Origin: Oreohelix idahoensis
Lineage: Eukaryota; Mollusca; Gastropoda; Stylommatophora; Oreohelicidae
Assembly (NCBI GenBank): GCA_024509875.1
Contig: JAMPIV010005032.1
Coordinates: 18,658-82,657 of the forward strand
Direction of reading: 5' to 3'
Length of the DNA stretch: 64,000 nucleotides
Shown piece after piece: positions 1-11,000 of the stretch (positions are counted from its first letter, which is position 1; the number at the start of each line of letters is the position of its first letter). Under the pieces are notes generated by a model that was given only the letters and a program-made list of their open reading frames with translations, did no database searches and was not told the origin of the DNA. Position numbers and translations under genes: made by a program.

Positions 1-441
1 TGTCACTTTATCTGGGTTTCCTTTCTTGGTTAGCGATGTAAGCGGCGCACAGAGGCTATTAAAATCCTTTATATATCTCTGGTAGAATCCACAGAGAGAT
101 ACAAATGACCGGACATCCCTTTTAGTGGACGGTCTCGGTGCATTTCTCAGCTTCTCAACGTTTTGAGTCTCGGGGAACATGGTCCCATGGGATATAGTAT
201 GTCCTAGGAACTCTAGCTGTTCACACCCAATTTGACATTTGGTTGGGCGGGCGGTTAGTCCCGCTTCTCTGAGTCTGTTAAACAGCAAGGATAGCGCTGA
301 TATATGTTCTTCAAACGATTCAGTAATTACTAGGATATCATCCATAAAATTGCTGATGGCGGAATGATTCAAAGGATCCAATAACTTTCGCATCATCCTT
401 GTGAAGACACTAGGAGCATTGTTCAGTCCAAATGGCATCAC
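1..441 (-). pseudogene. Gmr1-like Gypsy reverse transcriptase, 5'-truncated fragment
   Basis: Read on the minus strand, these bases encode the second half of a Ty3/Gypsy reverse transcriptase: MPFGLNNAPSVF, then the catalytic FMDD box (usual form Y/FxDD), LEFLGHTIS and a connection region with GFYQRYI. The earlier RT motifs, including the first catalytic Asp block, are missing. The reading frame starts abruptly next to the truncated end of the integrase frame at 443, so an internal deletion probably removed the integrase C terminus and the RT N terminus. RNase H would lie beyond the left edge. RT copies element RNA into DNA; this fragment cannot work. The RT assignment is certain; the Gmr1-like label is inferred from domain order. 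Confidence 0.85.
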
Positions 442-442
442 A

Positions 443-2581
443 TTAAACTCGAAGTGCTAATTCCCAGCCAGTCTTCAGGCGTTGTTTCAAGTCTGTGACG
501 TACTGGAAGGCTGATGTGACAGTGTCGTCTGCCTTGGCATCTGTCCATGTTCTTAGTAATGCTTCTAATGGACCTTTAATAGGTCTTCCGAAGAGTAATG
601 TGGCCGGAGGAACTCCAGTTGACGCATGCGGTACTTCCCTATAAGCAAATAATGCGGCAGGAAGATACTGATCCCAAGTTTCTGGCTTCTCCTGTGCCAA
701 CTTCCGAAGAATAGAGGTGAGCGTCCCGTTTAACCGCTCTACTTGCCCGTTACTTTGGGGGTGATAGGGCGAAGTATGGATATGCCTAGTCTTGAATATT
801 CTAAGCACCTCCTCTGTCAACTTGCCTCTAAATTGTGACCCGTTGTCTGTGAGAATTTCATGCGGGAAGCCAAATCTAGTAAAGATATTCAGTAAAGCGT
901 CAGCTACATGCACTGAGTCGCATGCTGGTATGGCTATTGCTTCGCCCCACATGGAACAGGTGTCCACTAAGGTAAGGATATGGGAGTTCCTCTTCTTAGT
1001 TCTCAGCAGAGGTCCAATTATATCCACGGCCACTCTTTCAAATGGGGTGCCCAAGATTGGCATCTCCCCAAGGGTCGAGGGTGCCGTCCAGTGTTTTGGT
1101 GCAACTTTCTGGCACTGAGGACAAGACTTGACGAAACTTTCAATGTCGCCGGTGATCCCTGGCCAATAATAGTGGCAGGCGATCCTTTGAGTCGTGGCGC
1201 TCATTCCCATGTGTCCACTAAATGGGATAGAGTGGCCCATCTCAAGCACCTGGTTCCTATAGGTTGCAGGAACTACTAATTGGTTGTGTTCCTGTCCATC
1301 ATTTCCAGCTCCGCGATACATCAATCCATTTTTCATAAAGAAGTCTCCCTTGGTAGGTGGGTTGTGTGTCCTAGGTAATTTTTTAAAACAGGGCGCCAGT
1401 GAGGAATCTTCCCTTTGGGTCCTCTTCAATTCCTCGGGGAGGATATTGGTAGGAGGTTCCTGCTCTGCGTCTTTTCTTGACTGTCCTCTAGTCTGTACGG
1501 CCGCCATGACTAGTGGTTGAGTAGGTTCTCCAAGGAACACATATCTACATCCCAAGATTAAAGAGTAGATTGGTTCTTCCATGATAGCTGCACGAATCTC
1601 TCCTGTCACATAACGAGATTCCACTCTGATAAGTGCAATTGGCAGTGTCATGGGTGCAACATCCTTCGTCGGACCTTGGATGTCGACACTCTCTTCTGTT
1701 AATTGGTCAGGGGTGACAAGAGATGCCCTGACCACCGCATCGAAAGCAAGTCCTGTATCATAAAGGCACTCCACAGATTGTCCGTTTACGAGGACTGATT
1801 CGATGACGGGAGGATGAGAAACGTTTCCGGTCCTCTGCTCCTTCTGGGGTGACGATTTTGTCTGCAGACAGGCAGCATGTTGGGGAGGAGGTCTGCGCTT
1901 GCACTCATTAGTGTTGTGATTGTTCAAGCGACAGTACTTGCACCATTTATCTCCCTGTCTCTGGTGCGGCGCAGCATTTTTCTTGTTTTGCTCTTTGTAG
2001 TTATCTTGTTTTGCGTGCTGTTTATGCGAGATGTGTGGTCCTTTGCTTTGTTGGTCTGGTTGGGAGCGAGCAGGTTGCTTTGGCGCCTGATCCGAAAACT
2101 TCTTTCTGGCTCCTTGAGACTCCATGAGAGCATTTTGGAATCGCTCTGTCAGTGTAAGAATATTTTCTAACCGGTCAGCGCCGTTTTCAGTGAGAAATCT
2201 ACGCATTTCCACCGACATAGACTCTTTTAGTTGCTCTATCACAATCAGCTCTTTCAACCCGTCATAGTTCGCGGTAAAGTTTCCCAGTGTACACCACTTC
2301 ACTAGGTAGTCTTCAATACGGGCTGCAAACTGTGAGAAAGTCTCTCCTGCATCCTTCGTAGAACCTCGAAATTTTTTTCGGTAAGCCTCTGAATGAAGCT
2401 CGTACCTCACCAAGAGAGCTTTTTTCAATGCCTGGTAGTCATCTTGCTCTCCGGCCGGAAGTTTATTAAAAACTTCGTAGGCGGCTCCTCTTAGGCCCTG
2501 GGAAAGTTTCAAGTTCCACTTCCGTTCTTCAAGCCCAAACCCTGTTGCAAAGCGTTCAAAGCGGTCTAAAAAGGCGTCCAT
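443..2581 (-). pseudogene. Gmr1-like Gypsy gag-protease-integrase polyprotein (truncated)
   Basis: A 712-codon frame. Residues 1-150 are a Gag capsid-like domain similar to the Gag at 61710. A CCHC zinc knuckle (CKYC...HNTNEC) follows near residue 215. An aspartic-protease-like YDTG sits near 275; the usual DTGA/DSGA is DTGL here. A Gypsy integrase comes next: an HHCC zinc domain ending CPQC, then D (AVDIIGP), D (LTDNGSQF) and E (NGQVERLNG). No RT lies between protease and integrase; RT motifs come after integrase at 441-1. Ordinary Gypsy order is protease-RT-RNase H-integrase, so this is the Copia-like order known from Gmr1 elements. The frame stops where the integrase tail was deleted. The initiator is not real: Gag continues upstream at 2582-3053 after a one-base frame change. 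Confidence 0.85.
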
Positions 2582-3053
2582 GGTATCGTTCCTTTCTGAA
2601 AAAAGGTTCCAGCGGAAAGTTCATGGCATTGGGTGGTGCAGGTTGCGAAGTAGGCACACCATCTGAGCGGGGTGAGTACCCTCCATCCAAGTTGGAAGCC
2701 GCTGCACTTTTTGCCAGCTCTATCTGATTGGTCTGCCCCTGGATTTCCAGTTGCTTCATCTTAAGTGCATGCTCTGCTGCTGCTTTCTCTTTACGCTCCG
2801 CTGCTTCTGCTGCTTCTTTCCGCACCGCTGCTTCTGCTGCGGCTTTCCGCTCCGCTGCTTCTGTTGCTTCTTTCCGCTCCGCTGCTTCTGCTGCGGCTTT
2901 CTCCTTCTCCATTGCAAGTTTCTGCACTTCCATCTCTCTTGCATGGAGTTTATCAGTCTCCTCACTCACAAATTTCATCAGATCTTTTCCACTTAACCCG
3001 TATTCACGCCCTGCCTCCATTAAACTAGTTCTAATTTTTGCGGCATCTGCCAT
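2556..3053 (-). pseudogene. Gag N-terminal coiled-coil region of the same element
   Basis: From a Met at 3053 (MADAAKIRTSLMEAG) the minus strand encodes a short helical head with GLSGKDLMKFV, then a long Ala/Glu/Arg/Lys-rich helix with imperfect AERKEAAEA repeats, likely a coiled coil, then a Pro-rich linker. The Gag at 61710 has the same layout (MTSLKDLLKIG, then charged KR-Q-EEL repeats), so this is a Gag N terminus. At about 2590-2610 the frame leaves Gag by one base in a T-rich run; the capsid continues from 2581 downward. The unbroken plus-strand frames over it are artefacts of the GCT/CTG-rich repeat. Function is probably Gag self-assembly, by inference. Confidence 0.75.
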
Positions 3054-3570
3054 GATATACAGTATGGGTTCACGAAGGGAAAAATTGGCAGTGACCTCCA
3101 AGCAAATTGTTTGACTCGCACAAGTAATTATCTCTTAAAACCTTCTAGGTTTAAATTAATAATCAAGTTCAAATAGTTCTTTAAAAAAAAATCACTCACT
3201 TAGCGTATTCTGAAAATTATATAACAGATTATCTCGAAGTTTTCTATGAAAAATTTGCTAAATATTTATGATAAAAATTTCTGCAGCAGTTACTGAAAAA
3301 AAAAATTTTCAGTTCCCTACAGTATCTTCTGTTCTCAAAAGTGCTTACTCTGTCCGTTTGATACTCAATTTAAAAAGTATCACTCGTGCTTTAGAGATAT
3401 AAATTATCCCCCCTATGAAATAGACAAATTATAGTAAGAGTCAGTCTAGAAGGTAATCCCTCAAAATGCCAACAAATTTTGCAATTATCGCAACTGTATA
3501 GCAGGGATGAAAATGTGATTTATCACCCTTCTAAGTCCGGGTTCACTAATCCCAAGACGAGTCCACAATT

Positions 3571-4914
3571 GTCGTGTGGTGTGTCACTGGGGCAACTACT
3601 ACAGTAGTTTTTGCCAGGAATAGTCTATGAGATATAGATATAAGGTCTCTAGAAATTGGCTCGTTAAGAAAGAATAAAGACCTATTCGAGATAGGGACAA
3701 GAAGACAGGAATGCGAATGCTTTCCACTAGACAGTGTTTTCTAATTAATTATGGAAAGAGTTCTGTTTTCCCACGACCTTAGCTTCTGCCCTTAGATCCC
3801 GTAAAGAAAAATCCCCCAACCTCATCTGAGTAGAGAAAGGTTCCTATAGGTGAATATGTAACACCGACAGCACGAGTGATACATTAACAAACTCTTGATA
3901 ATGATCAACCGGTCGTTGGGTTTATTAATGAAATATCCACACATATAGGGTTAGTAATGGTTAGAACGTGATGATGGTGAAAGACGATTCACACAAAACA
4001 CACAGATGAGATAATAAAATTACAGTTAATTAAGTAATAGTTAATTAAGAATGAACTGGTGTAAAGTGAAATGATGATGTGATATGATACGTGTTACCAA
4101 AATGGTGAGTACTCTACACAGTCCATGTGTCTCTAAATGCTTCCCCTAGATATGAGGATTCACATGTATGCATAAAATGTCCCAAGTTGTTATACGTTAT
4201 GCCGAGTGGGGTATCTCTAAGCTGAGGACGTTCTGATGAATACTGTTGTCGTACGGAGAACGCTGACGAGATATCTATGTATATTCCTTCACTGTTTGAG
4301 TATATCTCTGTAGTGTTGATCAACAGTTAATAGCTGTCATATGAACAAAAGGTCTGTTGTCTAATCTCCCGAGGGTACTGGTCAGACTGGATATCTTCAC
4401 GAAATGTTAGTGATATGTAGACTCATAATCTTGCGTAAGTAGTCATGATTCATATACTTTCGAGTCTGCTTCATAAAATGCGCTTAAGAGTGTGTTGCAC
4501 GGGGTATAAATATGCGATTCCTCTTTTGAGCTCTTTTGCTTGACTTCAGATAATAATGATCTTTCGAGTTATTAGAATTTATGATGACTCTGTATTGAAC
4601 TTGTGATAACTCGGTATTGAACTTGTGAGCAAGCAGTATATGGTGACGAAAAATGCTGCGTCCACCTTACGACTTGTGGGTGAGACAATATTCCTTTTTA
4701 ATTGAGGAATGAAAGATGTCCTATGGCGAATTCTGCTAGCCAAATGTCCGTTTTTAATAACTTATTTCTGGTTAGACGTCAGACATGTTGCGTGTAGACT
4801 CAGACTTCTGATGAACTGAAGACACACAAAAGTCTTCGTAAGTTTTCACATTTAACATCACTGGTTGACTTGCATTTAAACTATTGCTCATTATTCATCT
4901 CTCTCTCTCTCTCT
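3571..4914. other. Non-coding flank, possibly 5' LTR of the left Gypsy element
   Basis: No gene is visible. The stretch is AT-rich and adjoins the leader of the minus-strand Gypsy element, so part of it is probably that element's 5' LTR. The plus-strand TGTCGTGTGG at about 3571 would be the reverse complement of an LTR end. No second copy lies in the window, so limits cannot be set. A CT microsatellite occupies about 4898-4914. Confidence 0.35.
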
Positions 4915-4926
4915 GAGTTCAATTCT
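4915..4926. repeat. Target-site duplication of RTE-like LINE (left copy)
   Basis: GAGTTCAATTCT here is repeated exactly at 20761-20772, at the two outer ends of the LINE. The left copy adjoins the TAAG-type tail and the right copy adjoins the 5' end, as expected for target-primed insertion. Confidence 0.7.
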
Positions 4927-4933
4927 TACTTAC

Positions 4934-5745
4934 TTACTTAGTCGTTCCCCTTCTACCGTGAGGTGTAGAGGTTTGGAAGAGAGAGCGCCAGACTATTCTA
5001 TCGGCTGTCTTCCTCCTGGCCTGGTTCCATTCTAGTCCTCGGTCCTTCAAAGATTGTCTAATGTTGTCCTCCCAGCGGACTCTGGGTCGTCCTCGGGGTC
5101 TGGATCCGTGGCTCTTTGTTTCCCATGCTTGTCGTGGTAGCCGATCTTCTCCCATTCTGCAGACATGGCCAAACCATCTTAGTTGGGACTGTTCTACTTG
5201 GGTCTGTAGGGGGTGGCATTTTAGGCCTTGACGTATCGTCTGGTTGCATACCATGTCTCTTCTTGTTACTTCAACCACCTTCCTCAGATATCTCATTTCT
5301 GAGGTTTGGATCTGGCTTTTATGGGTTGTAGTCATTGCCCATGACTCGCATCCATATGTCAAGACTGGGACATAGGTGGAGCGGTATACAGCCATCTTCG
5401 TTTTCTTACCAACCTCTCTCTTGCTGAGGAATCCTCGATTTATGGCCTGAAAAAGTCTCCCAGCTGCTGCTTTTCGAGTGGCCAACTCTTCTTTGATGCC
5501 TCCCTTTCGGTCTATAATAGCTCCGAGGTATTTAAAGTGGTCGACCTGCTCCAGGACCTGTTCTCCCAGCTTAATCTGATGTCTTCTTTCTTCTCGTGAT
5601 ATCACCATGGATTTTGTTTTAGAGCTGCTTATGACCATCCCTCTCTTCTCCAGCTCTTCCTTCCATACTTGCAGGTTGGATTGGAGATGTGCCTCTGATT
5701 TAGCAATCAGGGCAACATCATCAGCAAATGCCAGCTCTGAAATAT
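4934..5745 (-). pseudogene. RTE-like LINE reverse transcriptase, C-terminal part
   Basis: The frame enters at the Gypsy insertion and starts with the catalytic FADDVALIA block. Next come SSSKTKSMVIS, the FKYLGAIID motif, the thumb region with YVPVLTYGCESWA and a C-terminal RWFGHVCRM...GRPRVRWEDNI domain, all standard at the end of RTE-type proteins. The stop codon TAA lies within the first TAAG repeat of the 3' tail, so tail and coding end overlap. The residues before FADD in the long open frame come from the inserted LTR and are not part of the protein. Its N-terminal half is at 18402-20640. RT would copy LINE RNA at a nicked target. Confidence 0.88.
5742..5745. repeat. Target-site duplication of 12.66-kb Gypsy element (left)
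   Basis: ATAT directly before the left LTR is repeated at 18402-18405 directly after the right LTR. Gypsy integrases usually duplicate 4-6 bp. Removing the element and one copy keeps the LINE frame open. Confidence 0.8.
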
Positions 5746-6858
5746 TGTGGCCGTGTACATAGTTGTTCCTTTGGAAACAGACTATATTCTTACAAGACAG
5801 AGGAAGCACAGACCACCCTATAATTTTATATTTTATGAGAAACAGAAAATAATAAATAGTGTCACATATTTAGGACAAAGAGTCGCTTCCACACGCCATT
5901 TCTAATAATTGGGTGATTTCCCCTGACCAATCGGATAGCTCAGATTTACCCCGGGGAAAGTGGAACAGGACGCCATTTTGGCAGTAGAATGAAAGAGCGC
6001 AACTCAAGAGGTCGTATCTGGTGCAGCTCTACATATTTCTTAGTTTGAGGAAATCAAACTTCTACATTTATTATAAAATGTGCATTCCAGGACGTTGAGT
6101 GATTATATATGTATAATTCTTACTGACGTAAGTTGTGAAAATTGATAAACATATATTTTAAATAGAGCTCCCAACCTTAGTCGCAGGAGAACTAGGCTCG
6201 AGGATTTGAGTCAATTTGAAAAAACAATGTCTTACACCTCAAATCAAGTAGAGTAGACTATTCTTGTGTTGGAAAGCATTTAACTCCAGGAATGCTTATG
6301 ACAATAAAGAAATCAAGGACAAATCTGAGGAGATGGGTAAATGTAGTCGAACCTAAAATAAGACTGTAACTTAAAGGAAGGAACACGGTGGAATGAGAAG
6401 GTTCGCCATATTTGACAATTGAGTAGGCCTACGAGACAAAGATGCAAAAAGGGATTTTTGCATCGATGAAAGCATCTGATGAGATGATAAAACTTTGTTA
6501 TGCTTATTATTGAAAAAATGTTCTGAGTTCCAGACTTTGTTGAAATTTTAAGTTTCATGCTGAAAGATATTAAAAGTTTTGCATGAAATCGAACGCTGTT
6601 GAGAAGGTGAATTACTACAGTTTTGAGATCTAGATAAGAAATCTGTCTATTTCAATTAAATTCGCTACATCAACACCTAAGAGAAGAAAATCGAACCTGG
6701 TAACACAAATTTAAGAGAGAAATCTAAATCTCTGGTGATTAGGCCAGTTAAACATCTGCTCTCTGTAAAGTAAATTGAAAATACTGCATATACCGGCACT
6801 GCCACATGAAGGTAATATGGTGCCGTTCCAGTCCTAAGGAACACATGCCCCGGTTACA
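5746..6858 (+). repeat. 5' LTR of the 12.66-kb Gypsy element
   Basis: Begins TGTGGCCG and ends GGTTACA; TG...CA ends are typical. It is matched by 17288-18401. By eye the only difference is one A in a run (six A at about 6219 versus seven A in the right copy). An AATAAA is at about 6303. The internal frame at 6313-6558 recurs in the other LTR and is not a gene. Near-identity means recent insertion. Confidence 0.93.
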
Positions 6859-6923
6859 TGTTGGTAATATGGTGCCCGTGACCACTTCTCTTTGATAAAG
6901 CGAATAACTAGCGATAATAGACC
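6859..6923 (+). other. Leader with candidate primer-binding site
   Basis: The 65 bases between LTR end and gag ATG start TGTTGGTAATATGGTGCCCG. A TGG-starting primer-binding site complementary to a tRNA CCA end is expected here; two TGG sites (about 6862 and 6870) are possible. I cannot name the tRNA. Confidence 0.45.
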
Positions 6924-8011
6924 ATGGACGATTTACTACAAAATTTTCAACAGCTGGGTGTGGAACAACAACAACCACAGAACCAACCCGTAAATACACA
7001 ACCACTGCAGCCCCAGGACAGACAAAATATGGAAGGACCAACAATAATAGCGCTACGGCAAATTACTGAAACCCTACAGAAAAATGACAACTACGCGAAA
7101 TTCACACAGGTTAGATCCATTGTTCAGCCGTTCGATGGCAACAAGAAAAAATTCAGAAGATGGTTGTCCGACATGGAAAAATTTGCGGCACTAGCAGAGG
7201 CAACAACAGATGAAGAGAAAAAGAAAATCGCTCTGTTAGGTTCTGATTCGTACGTGACTGATTTTTTAAGAAGGAGGTCCCAGCAGTACCCCACAGAAAC
7301 CTACGAGTCCCTAAAAAAAAAGAGCTCACCCAGAGATATGGGGAAATCATAGACAAAATGCATGCTTGGTCAGTCCTTAGAAGCATGAAACAGGAAAGAG
7401 ATGAATCGGTACAACTTTTTGGAGATCGATTCCTCAATATGGCAGAAGAGGCATTTTGCGGAGAAATCCCTACCACACCTGATGTAGAAATACAGTTAGT
7501 GGGGATATTTGCCGATGGCCTTAGAGCGGAAAATATCAGAAGGCATCTTATTAGAAAAGACACCAAGACTATTGCTGAAACAATCCAAGCAGCAATACAG
7601 GAGGAAAATCTTCACCGAAGGTTCCAACAAAGAGCAGGTAGGGAACCCCGACCAGAAAATAGGGACTATGATGAGCATGAGCCTATGGAAGTTGACCATA
7701 CCAGGAGGCAATGGACTCGCCCACGAATACGTGATGATAGACCCCGCAATTATAGACCCCCCACACAGAGGCAAAACGACGTCAATAATGTCAATACAAA
7801 CGGATGCTTTACATGCGGTAGGCTCGGACATGGTTACAAGTCCTGTAGAGCAAATTACAATCATGCACCATTCAGAAGAGGAGGTTACCAACCACACAAC
7901 AACCCGCACCACCCCCACGTGATTACACCAGAAATCAGTATACCAGAGGCGCACCTCAACCCCTCATGCGTCAGGGAAACGGCCGCGCCACTCACTAAAC
8001 AGGACCGTTAG
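6924..8011 (+). CDS. Gag of the 12.66-kb Gypsy element (one frameshift)
   Basis: Starts at ATG 6924 in good context (ACCATGG). The N terminus is Gln/Asn-rich. A helical capsid-like region follows (FDGNKKKFRRWLSDMEKF), as in many invertebrate Gypsy Gags. At the A9 run 7313-7321 the frame breaks; Gag continues in another frame from about 7322 (ELTQRYGEI) to 8011, with a CCHC zinc knuckle (CFTCGRLGHGYKSC) near 7804-7845. One extra A would make it continuous at about 363 codons. Gag forms the particle and packages element RNA through the knuckle. The lesion may be real decay, programmed slippage or a homopolymer sequencing error. Confidence 0.85.
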
Positions 8012-8075
8012 TGAGGGCAACAATCACAGAAACTGGTCCAAAACAAAAGAAACAACACAGAACAGAAATTGTCAA

Positions 8076-11000
8076 GTGGGCCCATCCAGTAAAATACAAT
8101 ATGAAGAAATGTTGCATGATGGAACTAAAATACATCCGGACCCCAGTTCCTGCATCATGTCTATACAGGGCCAACAATATAGGGCACTGGTAGATACAGG
8201 AGCATCCATCAGCCTTATTAGGTTCCAGCTGTTCAAGAGGATCCAACACCTAGTACGATTTCAACCGTCCAAAACACACCTAGCTTCAGTCACGGGACAA
8301 AGACTAAATTCAGTTGGGACAGCATGGCTAAAATTTTCCTTAGGCGAAACAAACTTTGAACACCCATTTATTATTACAAAGGACATGTCTAGAAATTTTA
8401 TCCTAGGGAGGGATTTCTTTAACAAACACAAAGTTCGAATATACTATGACCTCCACAAAATCAAAGTCAACAATACATACATAGATCTCCAGGACGATAT
8501 CCACATAGCGTCTTTAGTAAGGCTGACAGCTCCCATAACGGTGGCTCCAAACTCCCTGGTCATAGCAAAAGGCAGAGTAAAAAATTCTGAGTACATAACA
8601 CCAGGGCAATCAATTCAAGTACAGCCCCTAGCAGAAGAAAGCATTATTGATGACCCATTGTTGCAAATTACAGAGGGAATCGCTGAAGTCTCGAAGTCCA
8701 GAGATTTCCCCATCATGATATTGAATATGTCAGGAAAAACTACCACTATAAAAAGAGGCACAGTTGTAGCGCAAGTGGATACGTCAACAATAAGACAAAC
8801 CAAAACCAATAGAGACCATCCACAAATTGTCTCAACCACTCCCAATGGACATAATGCACGAAATCGCAGTACAAATAACCATAGTACATGGAAAGTAAAC
8901 AGTTATAAGGCTTATGCAGAAAAAGGCAGTAACATCAGTCACAGCTATGTTACACCACAGCATACCCTACCCAGATGGCAGAAACGAACCAGTCCATACA
9001 TAAGAAGAGAAAGGCCACAGTATGAAAATGACTATAATTACTCATTCTTGCGCCCCAGCACACCAAGAGAAAAGATGAAGTGCTGTATATCACAGAGTAA
9101 CAGAGAAACAGAAATTGTCTTGCCAGGAGGATATCCAAAGCGACAAGACAGTGATACATGCCCCATGGAGTATCAATATAACTCAAAAACAGGTGGATAT
9201 GATAAAGTCCCAAAACCAATTGAAATTTCCGAAGAAAAGGAAGAATTCTTATATGACTATACCACAGGAGGATACTATAGCAGCAAAGTTGGAAACAGAA
9301 AGAATGAAAAATTTTCGCCCAGGGAAAGAAGACAGCCCTATAGCACAAACAGAAGAAATACAGTAACGTACGCGGATAAGCGCAGTTACGGCAGAAATAA
9401 TCAGAAAAAATGGCACAACAACGACTACCCCAGAAATATAATAAGAAATGAATATACAGTAAATGCAGTGACAAATGGAAATGCACACAGTACATGGCAG
9501 AGGAGACAGTACCAAGCACAGCCCAATGAACGGCAAAGAACTACGCAAAAGAAAGCCACATACCAGGAGCAGAGATTTTCACAAGATGCAAGAAAAATAT
9601 CCCAAAATTATGGGAATGAAACGGAGGCATCAAGACAGACCAGAGATATCATAGCAGATCATAAATACAGAGAGAGAATAGCTCAGTTACTTGCAACCCT
9701 GAATGCCACAGAAGATAATAAGCAACGTTTGAAAACGTTTGTAGAAAAGCACCAAGATGTATTCGCACTCAATGACATGGAATTAGGCAGAACTAACACT
9801 GTCAAAATGGACATTCAAACAACCACAGAGGAGCCAATACATATGAAACCCTATCATACGCCCTTGAAAAACAGAGAACTCGTGGAAAGGTCTATAAATG
9901 AAATGCTACAGGCAGGAATCATCGAAAGATCCCGTTCCCAATGGTCCTCACCCATAGTGATCGTAACAAAGAAAGACGGCTCCAGTCGCTTTTGCTGCGA
10001 CTACCGTGCCCTTAACAAAATCACAAAAGTCATTTCCTACCCCCTCCCCAGGATAGACGATCTACTTGCGACGTTAGGAAAGTCTACATACTTTACCACA
10101 CTTGATGCAAGGTCAGGCTTTTGGTGCATCCCCATGACACCTGAGGCAAAACAGAAATCCACATTCTGTTCACATATGGGAAGTTTTTTTTGGAATGTTA
10201 TGCCATTTGGTCTAAAAGGATCTCCAGCAACATATATGTCACTCATGGATGAAGTGTTAAAGGGTCTACATCCATTTGCCCTGGCATACATAGACGATAT
10301 CCTGATACATACCGCAGGCACGATGGAAGACCACCTCCGCAAGGTTGAAACAGTGTTTGATAGACTCAGGCATCACCAAATAAAGTTAAAACTGTCGAAG
10401 TGTGAGTTTCTAAAGACAGAAACAAAATATTTAGGCTTTGTCATCAATAGACATGGCGTCAGACCTGATGAAGATAAAGTCAAAGCCATAAGAGAAATGC
10501 CTAGCCCCAAGACGGTGAGACAAACACGCTCGTTTATTGGTACAATAGGGTACTATAGGCGCCACATCATCAATTTCTCCAGAGCAGCAGAGCCTTTGAT
10601 AGCCCTTACCCGCAAGTATGCACGCTTCAAATGGACAGAAGACTGCCAGAGATCCTTTGAGTATCTAAAAAATGCCCTAACCACCATCCCACTGCTTGGA
10701 CATCCAGATATTTCTCAGCCCATGATACTATACGCCGATGCCTCAGATAACGCAATTGGTGCTTGTTTGGTCCAACCTGTACTAGAAGATGAAACACCCA
10801 TCCTACCAAACATTCCAAATGAGAAACCCATTGCATTCCTATCCCACGCATTGTCAAAGTCACAAAAACGGTGGACCACCACTGAGAAAGAAGCATATGC
10901 TATTCACTATGCAGTACAAAAGTTTGACTTTTACGTCAGAGGAACTAAACTCATTATAAGAACTGATCATCAACCTTTGGTTAACTGGCTCACCAAAACA

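Larger units (their letters stand above)
1..3570 (-). mobile_element. Gmr1-like Ty3/Gypsy LTR retrotransposon, internal part
   Basis: Gag (coiled coil, capsid, CCHC), protease, integrase and RT follow one another on the minus strand, with the 3' end beyond the left edge. A frame change in Gag and an internal deletion at about 442 mean it is dead. Upstream of Gag (3054-3570) is an AT-rich leader with no frame. A 5' LTR should lie just above 3570; its last bases may be the ...CACGACA read on the minus strand at about 3571, followed by ATTGTGGACTCG as a possible primer-binding region. Without the second LTR the edge is a guess. Confidence 0.8.

Noticed and set aside
2728..3114. Plus-strand Ala/Ser- and Leu/Pro-rich frames over the left Gag
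   Set aside because: They arise from the GCT/CTG-rich coding repeat of the minus-strand Gag coiled coil; the minus frame has the Gag head and fits the element.
6313..6558. 81-codon frame, identical to one at 17856-18101
   Set aside because: Both copies lie in the two LTRs of one element; identity reflects LTR duplication, not a conserved gene.
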